NCBI GenBank assembly: GCA_002404095.1
Contig: DHJA01000007.1
Location: 1 to 20,931, forward strand
Length of the DNA: 20,931 nucleotides
From: Planctomycetaceae bacterium UBA4732
Lineage (GTDB): Bacteria; Planctomycetota; Planctomycetia; Gemmatales; Gemmataceae
Reading direction: 5' to 3'
The notes under the pieces are model-generated. The model made no database searches and was not told the origin of the DNA. It saw nothing but the letters and a program-made list of their open reading frames with translations. Below are positions 8,182 to 14,766 of the stretch, piece after piece (within the stretch, counting starts at the first letter, position 1; each line of letters starts with the position of its first letter). The position numbers and the translations under genes are program-made.

Positions 8182-8219
8182 CGATTAGATCGCGCCCAAG
8201 CCGCTCGCGGAGCGAGCGG
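8182..8219 (+). repeat. 38-bp direct repeat, copy 1, with REP-like palindrome
   Basis: Identical to 8256-8293 over 38 bases, period 74 nt. The 3' half is a palindrome with an 8-bp stem, CCGCTCGC and GCGAGCGG, loop GGA. The 5' half (CGATTAGATCGCGCCCAAG) is shared by the two copies only. Confidence 0.8.
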
Positions 8220-8255
8220 GCATTATCGGCCGATAGGCGCCAAGAGTAGGAGCAG

Positions 8256-8293
8256 CGATTAGATCGCGCCCAAGCCGCTCGCGGAGCGAGCGG
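8256..8293 (+). repeat. 38-bp direct repeat, copy 2, with REP-like palindrome
   Basis: Exact second copy of 8182-8219, with the same 8-bp stem and GGA loop. Two units only, with no spacer regularity to suggest CRISPR. Confidence 0.8.
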
Positions 8294-8333
8294 CCCACCA
8301 TGGCCGCCCCTGGCGACGCCGGACGAACGCCGG

Positions 8334-8339
8334 TATTAT
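8334..8339 (+). promoter_or_regulatory. -10 element giving a near-leaderless transcript
   Basis: TATTAT (5 of 6 to the -10 consensus) ends 6 nt before the ATG at 8346, so transcription would begin at or next to the start codon. A weak -35 candidate (TGGCGA, 8311-8316) sits 17 nt upstream. There is no Shine-Dalgarno sequence in the gap. Confidence 0.45.
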
Positions 8340-8345
8340 GACGGC

Positions 8346-9203
8346 ATGACTACCGGCGCCGTTCTCGAACGTGAAGAGTACATCGAGCAGGCCTATTTCT
8401 TCCGCGTGCTGCGCGACCGCCTAGCCAACGGCATGGCCACGCAGGACGTGCTGGAGCGCATCGACCAGGAAATCCTCTCCACTACCCACCTACCCTACGC
8501 CATCCAGTTTCTATCGGCGGAACTGAAGCATACCGGATTGCTCTCATCCGGTTTTGCCCGCTTACCGCACTATTTCACTCCGTATCAGGCGTTCGTGGCG
8601 CGCGGCGCCGAGCTGGAGACGATCCGCTTTCCCATGGACTCAGCCCTACTGGTGCTTCAGCGTGAGGCGGAGTACCGCGCGCAGCAGCCGCAATCGCCCG
8701 GCCTATTTGTCTACCAGTTCGAGGTCATGTCGCGCAACCGCCTGGGCTACGACGACGGACTGAAGGCCATGACGGCCGACCCGTTTTACGACAAAGATTG
8801 GTCCGCCTTCATGGACGACCTACGGCGCCAAGTGGGGATAGTAGATTTTGCGGATATTTTATATCTTCGCTCCGAGTGGTACGTCCGCGAACGCCGACGG
8901 CAAGAGCCGGATTACGAGCCGCCGTTCCCGCCGTTATTCGGCGAGAAGGAAGGCAAGATCGCCCGCGCCCACCATGAGCGCGATCCGTTGTACCTATTCG
9001 CTGCGTTGCAACGGCAGCTCAATTACCCCGAGGCGCCGCGGCCGAAGGCGCGCGACGACATGGGCAACAAAGTGGAGACGTTGCAGGCGCGGCTGCGCGA
9101 GTTGGAGAAGCGCTTGAAGCTGTTGGAAAGTGAAGTGAAAGGTCAGGTGGATCTGAGCCAGTTCGGCAAGCCGGAAATCCTCGCCGACGAACCGGAGGTT
9201 TAA
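8346..9203 (+). CDS. Conserved hypothetical protein with C-terminal coiled coil
   Basis: A 285-residue soluble protein that I do not recognise as a named family. The N-terminal two thirds are predicted mixed helical, with many aromatic and charged residues and no signal peptide or membrane segment. Residues about 239-268 are a heptad-rich helix (ETLQARLRELEKRLKLLESE), likely a coiled coil for dimerisation. A Pro-rich stretch with PPFPPLF precedes it. The ATG has no Shine-Dalgarno sequence, but a -10 element ends 6 nt before it, fitting a leaderless mRNA. It is the only gene between two repeat-filled gaps. The open frame, codon usage in line with neighbours and lack of a competing frame support it as real. 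Confidence 0.8.
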   Translation: MTTGAVLEREEYIEQAYFFRVLRDRLANGMATQDVLERIDQEILSTTHLPYAIQFLSAELKHTGLLSSGFARLPHYFTPYQAFVARGAELETIRFPMDSALLVLQREAEYRAQQPQSPGLFVYQFEVMSRNRLGYDDGLKAMTADPFYDKDWSAFMDDLRRQVGIVDFADILYLRSEWYVRERRRQEPDYEPPFPPLFGEKEGKIARAHHERDPLYLFAALQRQLNYPEAPRPKARDDMGNKVETLQARLRELEKRLKLLESEVKGQVDLSQFGKPEILADEPEV

Positions 9204-9214
9204 GAAGAGATTCC

Positions 9215-9314
9215 TGTTAGCCCGACGCGCGAGCGAGGGGTGCGGTCGAAACCCGCGCGCGCGTCGGGCTAACAAGGGTGCGGTCGAAACCCTCGCTCGC
9301 GCGTCGGGCTAACA
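9215..9314. repeat. Inverted repeat with 25-bp perfect arms
   Basis: Arms at 9215-9239 and 9290-9314 are exact reverse complements over 25 bases and contain TTAGCCCGACGCGCGAGCG or its complement. They begin 11 nt after the stop of the preceding gene. The interior holds a further partial copy of the right arm (GCGCGTCGGGCTAACAA, 9259-9275). Confidence 0.8.
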
Positions 9315-9315
9315 A
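9238..9315 (+). repeat. Two tandem units of 38 and 40 bp inside the inverted repeat
   Basis: Both units start with GGGTGCGGTCGAAACCC (9238-9254 and 9276-9292) and end with GCGCGTCGGGCTAACAA. They differ in the short stretch between. This nests a tandem duplication in the palindromic element. Confidence 0.75.
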
Positions 9316-9338
9316 GCCCGTCCTCGCGGTGAAATCTT

Positions 9339-9563
9339 TTATGCTGAGGGCCGGCGACAGCGGAAGGCGCGCAGCACTTCGTACAAGTCCGGCGTGACGG
9401 TCACCTCGTCGTCGAGGAAATCTTGCAGCCAGAGATAGTTGTTGCGGTGGGCCACCGTCAGCAGCGGCAGCAAATCGCCCATGCTGATGCGGACGGTCGG
9501 TTCCTGGCGTTCGCCTTCTTCTTCGTCGGGCGCCAGCGGATAAACGCGGAGTTGGGCCGTCAT
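9339..9563 (-). CDS. Small conserved hypothetical protein, 74 residues
   Basis: A short acidic protein beginning MTAQLRVYPLAP, with a conserved-looking core MGDLLPLLTVAHRNNYLWLQ (28-47) then DFLDDEVTVTPDLYEVLRAF. No catalytic motif, signal peptide or membrane segment is visible. A longer frame reaches back to 9770, but AAGGAGGA 7 nt before the ATG at 9563 decides the start. It overlaps no other gene and points away from gpsA. Similar short proteins are common in planctomycetes as I recall, and the function is unknown. Confidence 0.7.
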   Translation of the reverse strand: MTAQLRVYPLAPDEEEGERQEPTVRISMGDLLPLLTVAHRNNYLWLQDFLDDEVTVTPDLYEVLRAFRCRRPSA

Positions 9564-9570
9564 TGTGCTT

Positions 9571-9578
9571 TCCTCCTT
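9571..9578 (-). promoter_or_regulatory. Shine-Dalgarno that fixes the small gene start
   Basis: AAGGAGGA on the minus strand, 7 nt before the ATG at 9563. It is close to the ideal anti-16S sequence and rules in the 74-residue form over the 143-residue open frame. Confidence 0.75.
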
Positions 9579-9743
9579 GGTACAAGAAGTCCGTTCGGGG
9601 TGAAATTCGTTGGCCGGCCGGGGCGCGGCCGGACGTTCTCCCTCTTCATCGGCCGAGGGCGGCCGGCGACTTCGGTTAATCCAGACAAAGAACCGCGCTT
9701 TGCTCCCGTCCGCCGCGGACTGGTGGGGTCGCGCGGCTCGCCC

Positions 9744-9752
9744 TATGATAAT
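9744..9752 (+). promoter_or_regulatory. -10 element giving a near-leaderless gpsA transcript
   Basis: TATGATAAT contains two overlapping -10 candidates, TATGAT and GATAAT, each 5 of 6. It ends 5 nt before the ATG at 9758, so transcription would begin at or by the start codon. No Shine-Dalgarno or strong -35 is visible. Confidence 0.45.
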
Positions 9753-9757
9753 CTCCC

Positions 9758-10765
9758 ATGCGAACCTCATTTACCGTTCTCGGCGCCGGCGCTTGGGGCA
9801 CCGCCGTGGCCCTGTTGCTTGCCAGCGACCCGCGGCATCGCGTCATCCTCTGGAGCGCCCGCGAGGAAAACGCCCGCGACCTCCGTGAGCGGCGCGAGAA
9901 TGTTCGCCTGTTGCCCGGTGTTCCGATCCCTGAGAGCGTGGAACTGACGACCGATGTCGCACAGGCGACCGCCGGCGCCGACCTGTTGGTGGCCGCCGTG
10001 CCAACTGTGTACTTGCGCGAAACGTTAACGCGCATCCGGCCGCATCTCCAATCGGAAGCGCCGATACTTAGTCTGGCAAAAGGCCTGGAAATCGACACTT
10101 TCCTACGCCCCACGGAGATCCTGACCCAAATCCTTGGGGTCGAGCGCGTCGCGGTGCTGAGCGGGCCGAGCCACGCCGAGGAGGTGAGCCGCGGCCTGCC
10201 CACGTCGGTCGTCGTCGCCAGCCGCGATCTGGAACTGGCGCGGTGGATTCAAACGCATTTCAGCACGGATCGTTTCCGCGTCTACACGAATCCCGACCCC
10301 GTCGGCGTCGAGCTGGCCGGCGCGCTGAAGAACGTGATCGGCCTCGCGGCGGGAATTAGCGACGGACTGGGCTTCGGCGACAATGCCAAGTCCGCGCTGC
10401 TGGCGCGCGGGCTGGTGGAGATGACGCGGTTCGGCACGGCCTTCGGGGCGGAGGCGCGGACGTTCGCCGGCCTGGCCGGGTTGGGCGACCTCATCACCAC
10501 TTGCGTGAGCCGACACGGCCGCAATCGCCGCGTCGGCGAACGCATCGGCCAGGGCGAGCGGCCCGACGCCGTTCTGGGCGGCATGACGATGGTGGCGGAA
10601 GGCGTGTACACGGCTCGCAGCGTCCACCAGCGCGCGGTGCAAATGGGCGTAGACATGCCGATCACGGCTGAGGTCTATCACGTCTTGTACGAAGGGAAAA
10701 ATCCGCGAACGGCGGTAAACGATCTAATGTTGCGATCCCCCAAAGGAGAGGAAGGCGGAACATGA
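9758..10765 (+). CDS. gpsA: NAD(P)-dependent glycerol-3-phosphate dehydrogenase
   Basis: Reduces dihydroxyacetone phosphate to sn-glycerol 3-phosphate, the backbone for phospholipid synthesis, in the cytoplasm. The 335 residues match the usual family length. The N-terminal Rossmann fold has GAGAWG (9-14). LAKGLE carries K108, GPSHAEEV lies at 136-143 and the catalytic lysine K191 is in ELAGALKNVIGLAAGISDGL. Further family blocks AGLGDLITTC (240-249) and HGRNRRVGE (253-261) are intact. The start codon has no ribosome-binding site but is preceded by a -10 element. The stop overlaps the start of the DUF1802 gene by 4 nt (ATGA), so the two are translationally coupled. No oddities; assignment is very secure. 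Confidence 0.97.
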   Translation: MRTSFTVLGAGAWGTAVALLLASDPRHRVILWSAREENARDLRERRENVRLLPGVPIPESVELTTDVAQATAGADLLVAAVPTVYLRETLTRIRPHLQSEAPILSLAKGLEIDTFLRPTEILTQILGVERVAVLSGPSHAEEVSRGLPTSVVVASRDLELARWIQTHFSTDRFRVYTNPDPVGVELAGALKNVIGLAAGISDGLGFGDNAKSALLARGLVEMTRFGTAFGAEARTFAGLAGLGDLITTCVSRHGRNRRVGERIGQGERPDAVLGGMTMVAEGVYTARSVHQRAVQMGVDMPITAEVYHVLYEGKNPRTAVNDLMLRSPKGEEGGT

Positions 10766-11340
10766 GCGGACTACGCCATGCGTTCAAAGAGTGGGCGGTA
10801 ATCTGTAAAGCGTTGGCGGAAGGGCGCCAGGCGATTGCGCTGCGCAAGGGCGGCGTCGCGGAGAAAACAGGCGAATTTCAGGTCGAACAACCACGCTTCT
10901 GGCTTTATCCGACCTACGTTCACCAGCAGCGCGACGGCGTGACGGCGGACGTGCTGCCGCTATTGGAACAGGCGGAGGCGGAACGGCCGCCGGAAGGCGT
11001 CGTCCAGCTGACGCACTTCGCGGAAACGTCGGGCGTCTACCATCTGCACAACCTGCCGGCGGCGCTCTTGCTGGGCGGGATGCACTCCTGGTCGGCGGCG
11101 ACGGTGAAGTCGCGCTTCGAGTACAAGCGACCGGGACTGTTCGTACTTCCGGTGCGCGTTTACAAGGCGGCGCAGACGTTCGATCTGCCGGAGACGGCGC
11201 ACTACGCCGGCTGTCGCAGTTGGGTCGAACTGGAGCGCGAATTGCCGACGGACGCGGCGGCGCCGGTGTTGTCGGATGAAGCGTATCAAGAGGTGCTGAA
11301 TCGGCTGGATCGACTGTTAAAGCCCACGGCGCTGGCGTAA
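10762..11340 (+). CDS. DUF1802 family protein
   Basis: A 192-residue cytoplasmic protein beginning MSGLRHAFKEWAVICKAL, followed by IALRKGGVAEK and FWLYPTYVHQQ. That order is typical of DUF1802, whose function is not established. No signal peptide or membrane segment. The start overlaps the gpsA stop (ATGA at 10762-10765) and follows a purine-rich AGGAAGGCGG, so it is coupled to gpsA. Its last 35 or so bases are part of the tandem duplication described at 11303-11920, and a decayed copy of its final codons (LLKPTA then a stop) can be read at 11638-11664. Family call good, function open. Confidence 0.85.
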   Translation: MSGLRHAFKEWAVICKALAEGRQAIALRKGGVAEKTGEFQVEQPRFWLYPTYVHQQRDGVTADVLPLLEQAEAERPPEGVVQLTHFAETSGVYHLHNLPAALLLGGMHSWSAATVKSRFEYKRPGLFVLPVRVYKAAQTFDLPETAHYAGCRSWVELERELPTDAAAPVLSDEAYQEVLNRLDRLLKPTALA

Positions 11341-11920
11341 AATAGAAACAGGTTTCGGTACACATGCTCTTGGAGGCGAAAGGCAATCCATGACAGAAGA
11401 AGAATTCGATCAAACATTGCGTTCGTTCGTCAAGCGGCGGCCGTTCTTTCCGTTCGAGGTGGAACTACTTGACGGCCGGCGAATCGTCATTGCAAATCGA
11501 CATGTCGCTTTCGGGGGAGGGGTCGCCGGCTTTCTGAGTCGTAAGGAAGGACTGGTTGATTTCAACAACGAAGAAGTTCGGTCCTTCAAATATCTCTCAC
11601 CGGAGACGGTTGATGACGACTCAGCTGGCTTGGTCGGTTGTTAAAGCCAACAGCGCGGGGCTAAGATGGACGATAGGTTTCGTCAAACAATTTTCGGAGG
11701 CGAAAGGCAATCCATGACAGAACAAGAATTCGATCAAACGATGCGGTCTTTCCTGAAGCGTCGGCCGTTCTTTCCGTTTGTGGTGGAGCTCCTCAACGGG
11801 GAACGAATCGTCATTCCTTTTCCCGAAGTGGCTTTCGGAGGCGGCGTAGCCGGATTCCGCAGCGATGAGGAAGGCCTCGTCGAGTTTTCCTATAAGAAAG
11901 TGAGTTCCATCCACGTCTTG
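11303..11920 (+). repeat. 324-bp tandem segmental duplication
   Basis: Copy 1 runs from about 11303 and copy 2 from about 11627, with a constant offset of 324 bases and no gaps up to about codon 69 of the small paralogues. Matching landmarks are TGTTAAAGCC (11315 and 11639), the aligned TAA (11338 and 11662), AGGTTTCG, and GGAGGCGAAAGGCAATCC followed by ATGACAGAA (ATG at 11390 and 11714). The unit joins the 3' end of the DUF1802 gene, the leader and one small gene. Confidence 0.85.
11390..11644 (+). CDS. Small conserved protein, paralogue 1 of 3
   Basis: An 84-residue protein of unknown function. The core is a basic-aromatic motif KRRPFFPFEVELLDGRRIVI (15-34) followed by VAFGGGVAGF. It aligns without gaps to the next gene over 69 residues with about 47 identities by eye. 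The last 15 residues differ, because its frame runs on into a duplicated fragment of the DUF1802 gene in another frame; the final stop uses the TTAA of that fragment. GGAGG lies 14 nt before the ATG. By eye its GC content looks lower than that of its neighbours. Probably a small cytoplasmic beta-rich domain; role unknown. Confidence 0.75.
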   Translation: MTEEEFDQTLRSFVKRRPFFPFEVELLDGRRIVIANRHVAFGGGVAGFLSRKEGLVDFNNEEVRSFKYLSPETVDDDSAGLVGC

Positions 11921-11941
11921 GAATACGAGGCGGCGCCATGA
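11714..11941 (+). CDS. Small conserved protein, paralogue 2 of 3
   Basis: A 75-residue protein, MTEQEFDQTMRSFLKRRPFF at the N-terminus, then ELLNGERIVIPFPEVAFGGG. The frame is open from 11666, but the ATG at 11714 sits at the same place as in paralogue 1, after an identical leader (GGAGGCGAAAGGCAATCC), so I choose it. The pattern of a basic RPF-x-PF motif, a short turn with G and a PEV motif looks like the ancestral form, with paralogue 1 altered at its end. Its stop overlaps the start of paralogue 3 (ATGA at 11938-11941). Function not known. Confidence 0.78.
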   Translation: MTEQEFDQTMRSFLKRRPFFPFVVELLNGERIVIPFPEVAFGGGVAGFRSDEEGLVEFSYKKVSSIHVLEYEAAP

Positions 11942-12165
11942 CTCCGCAGCATTTCAGGACCGCGCTATGGGGGTATACCCACCGGCGGTCCTTCAAGCCG
12001 TTCTTTATTGAATTAGCAAGCGGCGACCGCCTACTCGTAACGCATCCTGAAGTAGTGATCCTCCGCGGCGAATTATGGGAATACGTTAGTCCCAACGAGC
12101 GTCACCATGTCTTTGAGAGCGAAGGTGTGATTCAACTGCTCGACATTCCCAGTCCGCCGGCCTGA
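11938..12165 (+). CDS. Small conserved protein, paralogue 3 of 3
   Basis: A 75-residue protein more distant from the first two but with the same plan: HRRSFKPFFIELASGDRLLV then THPEVVILRGELWEYVSP. The shared positions are RR-x-F-x-PF, EL-xx-G and PEV. It starts within the stop codon of paralogue 2, which implies translational coupling, and ends 19 nt before the serine hydrolase gene. No catalytic motif or targeting signal is seen. Together the three genes and the hydrolase could form one transcript. Confidence 0.75.
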   Translation: MTPQHFRTALWGYTHRRSFKPFFIELASGDRLLVTHPEVVILRGELWEYVSPNERHHVFESEGVIQLLDIPSPPA

Positions 12166-12184
12166 TGAGCCAGGAGGATGAACC

Positions 12185-13690
12185 ATGCCCGCAGTGTTGC
12201 GCCTCCTCACCCTCGCTGGTGTGGCGACGTTATTCCTCGTCGCCGCTCCAGCACACTCCGAACCGTTGGACTCTGCCGCCGTTGACGCCATCGTCAAAAA
12301 ATCTCTCGAAACCTGGCGCGTTTCCGGCGTCGCCGTGGCCATTGTGCGCGACGGAGAGGTCATTTATCTCAAAGGCCGCGGCGTCCGCGCCCTGGACGCC
12401 GACGACCCCGTTACGCCGGACACGCTTTTTCCCATCGGCTCCTGCACCAAGGCGTTCACCACGACCGCAATGGCCATTCTCGTGGACGAAGGCAAGATGG
12501 ATTGGGACGATCACGTCCGCAAGCACCTGTCCTATTTCCACCTCAGCGATCCTCTGGCGGACCATGACGTCCGCTTGCGCGATCTGGTCTGTCATCGCAC
12601 CGGCTTGGCCTCGAACGATCTCTTGTGGTATCAGGCGTCGTGGTCGATGGAGGAGATGGTCCGGCGCGCGGGGCGATTGCCGCTCGATCAACCGTTCCGC
12701 ACACGGTTTCAGTATCAGTCCACGATGTTCACGGCGGCCGGCCTTGCCGTGGCGTCGTCGGCGGATCAACCCTGGCAGGACTTCGTGCAAAGGCGGCTGT
12801 TCGATCCGCTGGGCATGACGGCATCGTGTTTCACCTCGACGGCGGCGGCCAAGGTCGCCGACCGCGCCGTCGGTCATCGCCTCAACCGCCTCGGCCGGCT
12901 GGAGGTCGTCGAGTATTATCCGATGGAAGTCCCCAACCCCGCCGGCTCCATCCACTCCACGGCGCGCGACCTGAGCAAATGGCTGATCTTCCAGCTCGGC
13001 GACGGCCGGGCCGGCGGCAAGCGTCTCGTCTCGGCGGCCAACCTCGCCGAGACGCACACGCCGCAGATGGTCATTCGCCTCGAAGGCATCGAGCGCGATT
13101 TGCAGCCCGATACTGTACAAATGAGCTACGGTATGGGCTGGGTATTGCAAGATTATCGCGGCGTCGGCCTTTGTTCGCACGCCGGCGCCATCGACGGCTT
13201 CCGCGTCCACTTCACCTTGATACCTGAGAAGAAAATCGGCATCGTTTTACTCAACAATCTTCAGCACACGCACATGAACCAGGCGCTGAGCAATTCGCTG
13301 GTGGACCTGCTGCTCGGCCTGCCGAGGAAGGACTGGAACGCCGTGTGCGGCAGGGCGGTCCTCAAGGCGGAAGCCGCCGCAGCCGACAAAGCGAGTGAGC
13401 GCGAGGCGCGCCGCAAGCCGGACGCGGCGCCGTCGCTGCCGTTAACGGCCTACGCGGGCGTCTACGAAAACCCCGCTTACGGCGAGGCGCGCGTCGCCGT
13501 GGAGAAGGGGGTGCTGGTCTGGACCTGGAACCAGTTCCGCACGCCGCTCGACCATTATCAATTCGACGAGTTCACGGCGCCGCTGGAAGTCATCGGCTCG
13601 CCGCATATCGTATTTACGCTAAATGCCGAGGGCAACGTCTCTGCCATGAAGGTGTCTGAACCGATGAACGCCGAGTTCCGACGGAAGTGA
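12185..13690 (+). CDS. Secreted serine hydrolase (beta-lactamase/class C esterase fold) with DUF3471-like tail
   Basis: A 501-residue exported enzyme of the class C beta-lactamase/penicillin-binding protein superfamily; such proteins are usually esterases or peptidases rather than antibiotic resistance enzymes. A signal peptide covers about 1-25 (cleavage near AHS-EP). The nucleophile motif SxxK is SCTK at S86-K89. The second motif, normally YxN, is YQS at 177-179. The third motif appears as HAG (332-334) in CSHAGAIDGFRVHF. Residues about 418-500 resemble the DUF3471 C-terminal beta domain, starting YAGVYENPAYGE. AGGAGG lies 7 nt before the ATG. It follows the three small paralogues by 19 nt. 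Substrate unknown; the altered YxN motif is the one oddity. Confidence 0.9.
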   Translation: MPAVLRLLTLAGVATLFLVAAPAHSEPLDSAAVDAIVKKSLETWRVSGVAVAIVRDGEVIYLKGRGVRALDADDPVTPDTLFPIGSCTKAFTTTAMAILVDEGKMDWDDHVRKHLSYFHLSDPLADHDVRLRDLVCHRTGLASNDLLWYQASWSMEEMVRRAGRLPLDQPFRTRFQYQSTMFTAAGLAVASSADQPWQDFVQRRLFDPLGMTASCFTSTAAAKVADRAVGHRLNRLGRLEVVEYYPMEVPNPAGSIHSTARDLSKWLIFQLGDGRAGGKRLVSAANLAETHTPQMVIRLEGIERDLQPDTVQMSYGMGWVLQDYRGVGLCSHAGAIDGFRVHFTLIPEKKIGIVLLNNLQHTHMNQALSNSLVDLLLGLPRKDWNAVCGRAVLKAEAAAADKASEREARRKPDAAPSLPLTAYAGVYENPAYGEARVAVEKGVLVWTWNQFRTPLDHYQFDEFTAPLEVIGSPHIVFTLNAEGNVSAMKVSEPMNAEFRRK

Positions 13691-13787
13691 ACCTCGATCC
13701 TGATCCGGCCGATACTACGCAGTGGGTCGGGAACCTCTTCTCCCGTCTCCCTCGCTTCCCCGGTTGCCGGAGCTTGTCACACCCCAT

Positions 13788-14081
13788 ATGGACACCGTAG
13801 CTTGCCTGCCCACGCTGGACGGATTGCGCGCCCACGTCCTCAAAGTCTTATGTGACCACGAACGGCTCGACCCTAGCCAGACGCCGTTGCATGAAGCGGT
13901 GGTCACGAGGTCGCGCCGACCGTGCGGATTATTCTTTCAGGTGCATGGGCCGCGGCTTGTCAAGGCTTACGCCGTGTGGGCCGGCGAAGAGGACCGCGTT
14001 CTGTTCTACGACTCGACCGGTCAGCGCTTCGCGCAGACGCGATTGAGCGACGGGCCCGATCCGCTGAGATTGGCTTCTTGA
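13788..14081 (+). CDS. Small conserved hypothetical protein, 97 residues
   Basis: From ATG at 13788 the product is 97 residues, MDTVACLPTLDGLRAHVLKV at the start, then LFFQVHGPRLVKAYAVWAGE and EDRVLFYDSTGQRFAQTRLS. The last part reads as beta strands with a turn, and no enzyme motif or export signal is visible. The frame is open from a GTG at 13722, giving 119 residues, but the extra N-terminus is Pro/Leu-rich with low information, so I prefer the ATG, though no clear Shine-Dalgarno supports either. A REP-like repeat starts 2 nt after the stop. I recognise it only as planctomycete-like; function unknown. Confidence 0.65.
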   Translation: MDTVACLPTLDGLRAHVLKVLCDHERLDPSQTPLHEAVVTRSRRPCGLFFQVHGPRLVKAYAVWAGEEDRVLFYDSTGQRFAQTRLSDGPDPLRLAS

Positions 14082-14083
14082 AT

Positions 14084-14115
14084 GTAGGCCACTCGCTCCG
14101 CGAGTGGCTTTGGCC
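14084..14115 (+). repeat. REP-like palindrome, copy A'
   Basis: Exactly the same 32 bases as 8135-8166, with a stem GCCACTCGC / GCGAGTGGC and TCC loop. It begins 2 nt after the stop of the preceding gene and has the same orientation relative to that gene. Confidence 0.8.
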
Positions 14116-14149
14116 GCGACTTTTGCGAACCGAGTGGGGCGCCGCCAAA

Positions 14150-14174
14150 GTCACTCGCGGAGCGAGTGACCTAC
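14150..14174 (-). repeat. REP-like palindrome, inverted copy
   Basis: Read on the minus strand it is GTAGG followed by stem TCACTCGC-type with TCC loop, two bases different from copy A'. On the plus strand the stem is GTCACTCGC / GCGAGTGAC with loop GGA (14150-14170). With 14084-14115 it forms an opposed pair. Confidence 0.75.
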
Positions 14175-14181
14175 ACTCAAT

Positions 14182-14202
14182 GTCGCTCGCGGAGCGAGCG
14201 AC
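14182..14202 (+). repeat. REP-like palindrome, third type
   Basis: Stem GTCGCTCGC / GCGAGCGAC, 9 bp, loop GGA. It differs from its neighbour by one symmetrical base-pair change, so the pairing is preserved. Confidence 0.75.
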
Positions 14203-14280
14203 TCATCTTCAAAACTTCGCCGCGCTTCCCTACGATAAACGCGCCCCCTTGATGGTTTCTTCCAGGAGGCGTACCAAGCC

Positions 14281-14748
14281 ATGTCCGTGTTTCGCCGTGT
14301 GGAAGGCCGGGAGGCCGGCCCCGCCGCGCTCGGTGTCCTGGCGCCGCCCGGCCGTCGTACCTATCTGATCCTTCGCCCGCGCTCGCTCCCTTGGGATCTG
14401 GTGCTGCTACGACCTGCGGACGCTTCCGTGTTCCGCGAAATGGACCGCGACGAGGCCATCGCGACTGCCGAAGAACTTGTCCGCGCCTTGGAAGCATGGT
14501 CGGATGGCGCGCCAGGCCGTGTCGAGAGCGCATCCGCTGCGCGCGGTTCGGGCTTCTGGTTGCACGTTCACGCCGGACTTTTCTCCCTTCTCCTGTGCCG
14601 GCGCACTCCTGGCCGGCCTTACGAAGCCGAACGCTTCGCCGACGATGACGCCGCCCGCGCGGCTGCCGCCGACCTCACGCCGATCTTGCGTCCGCCGCCT
14701 GGCGCCCAACAGGAACTCTATTTCAACACCCGGCACTTCGGCCGTTGA
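14281..14748 (+). CDS. Conserved hypothetical protein, 155 residues
   Basis: A protein with an N-terminal part MSVFRRVEGREAGPAALGVL, a hydrophobic strand (ILRPRSLPWDLVLLRPAD), a helix-forming acidic stretch (DRDEAIATAEELVRALEAW), and a C-terminal half ending FNTRHFGR. I do not recognise the family, and no catalytic motif, signal peptide or membrane segment is visible. The start has AGGAGG 11 nt upstream (14264-14269), and TACGAT (14231-14236) could serve as a -10. It lies 18 nt before the Nudix gene on the same strand, so the two may be co-transcribed, but that does not reveal its role. Confidence 0.72.
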   Translation: MSVFRRVEGREAGPAALGVLAPPGRRTYLILRPRSLPWDLVLLRPADASVFREMDRDEAIATAEELVRALEAWSDGAPGRVESASAARGSGFWLHVHAGLFSLLLCRRTPGRPYEAERFADDDAARAAAADLTPILRPPPGAQQELYFNTRHFGR

Positions 14749-14766
14749 CCCAGAGCCGCGCACGTC

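Noticed and set aside
8182..8293. Possible CRISPR array
   Set aside because: Only two repeat copies, palindromic REP-type core, no further spacers and no cas genes.
12230..13210. 326-codon minus-strand open frame
   Set aside because: Shadow of the serine hydrolase gene, which has a signal peptide, SxxK motif and Shine-Dalgarno site.
12185..13690. Beta-lactam resistance gene
   Set aside because: The class C fold is common among esterases; the altered second motif and C-terminal DUF3471-like domain do not support a resistance role.
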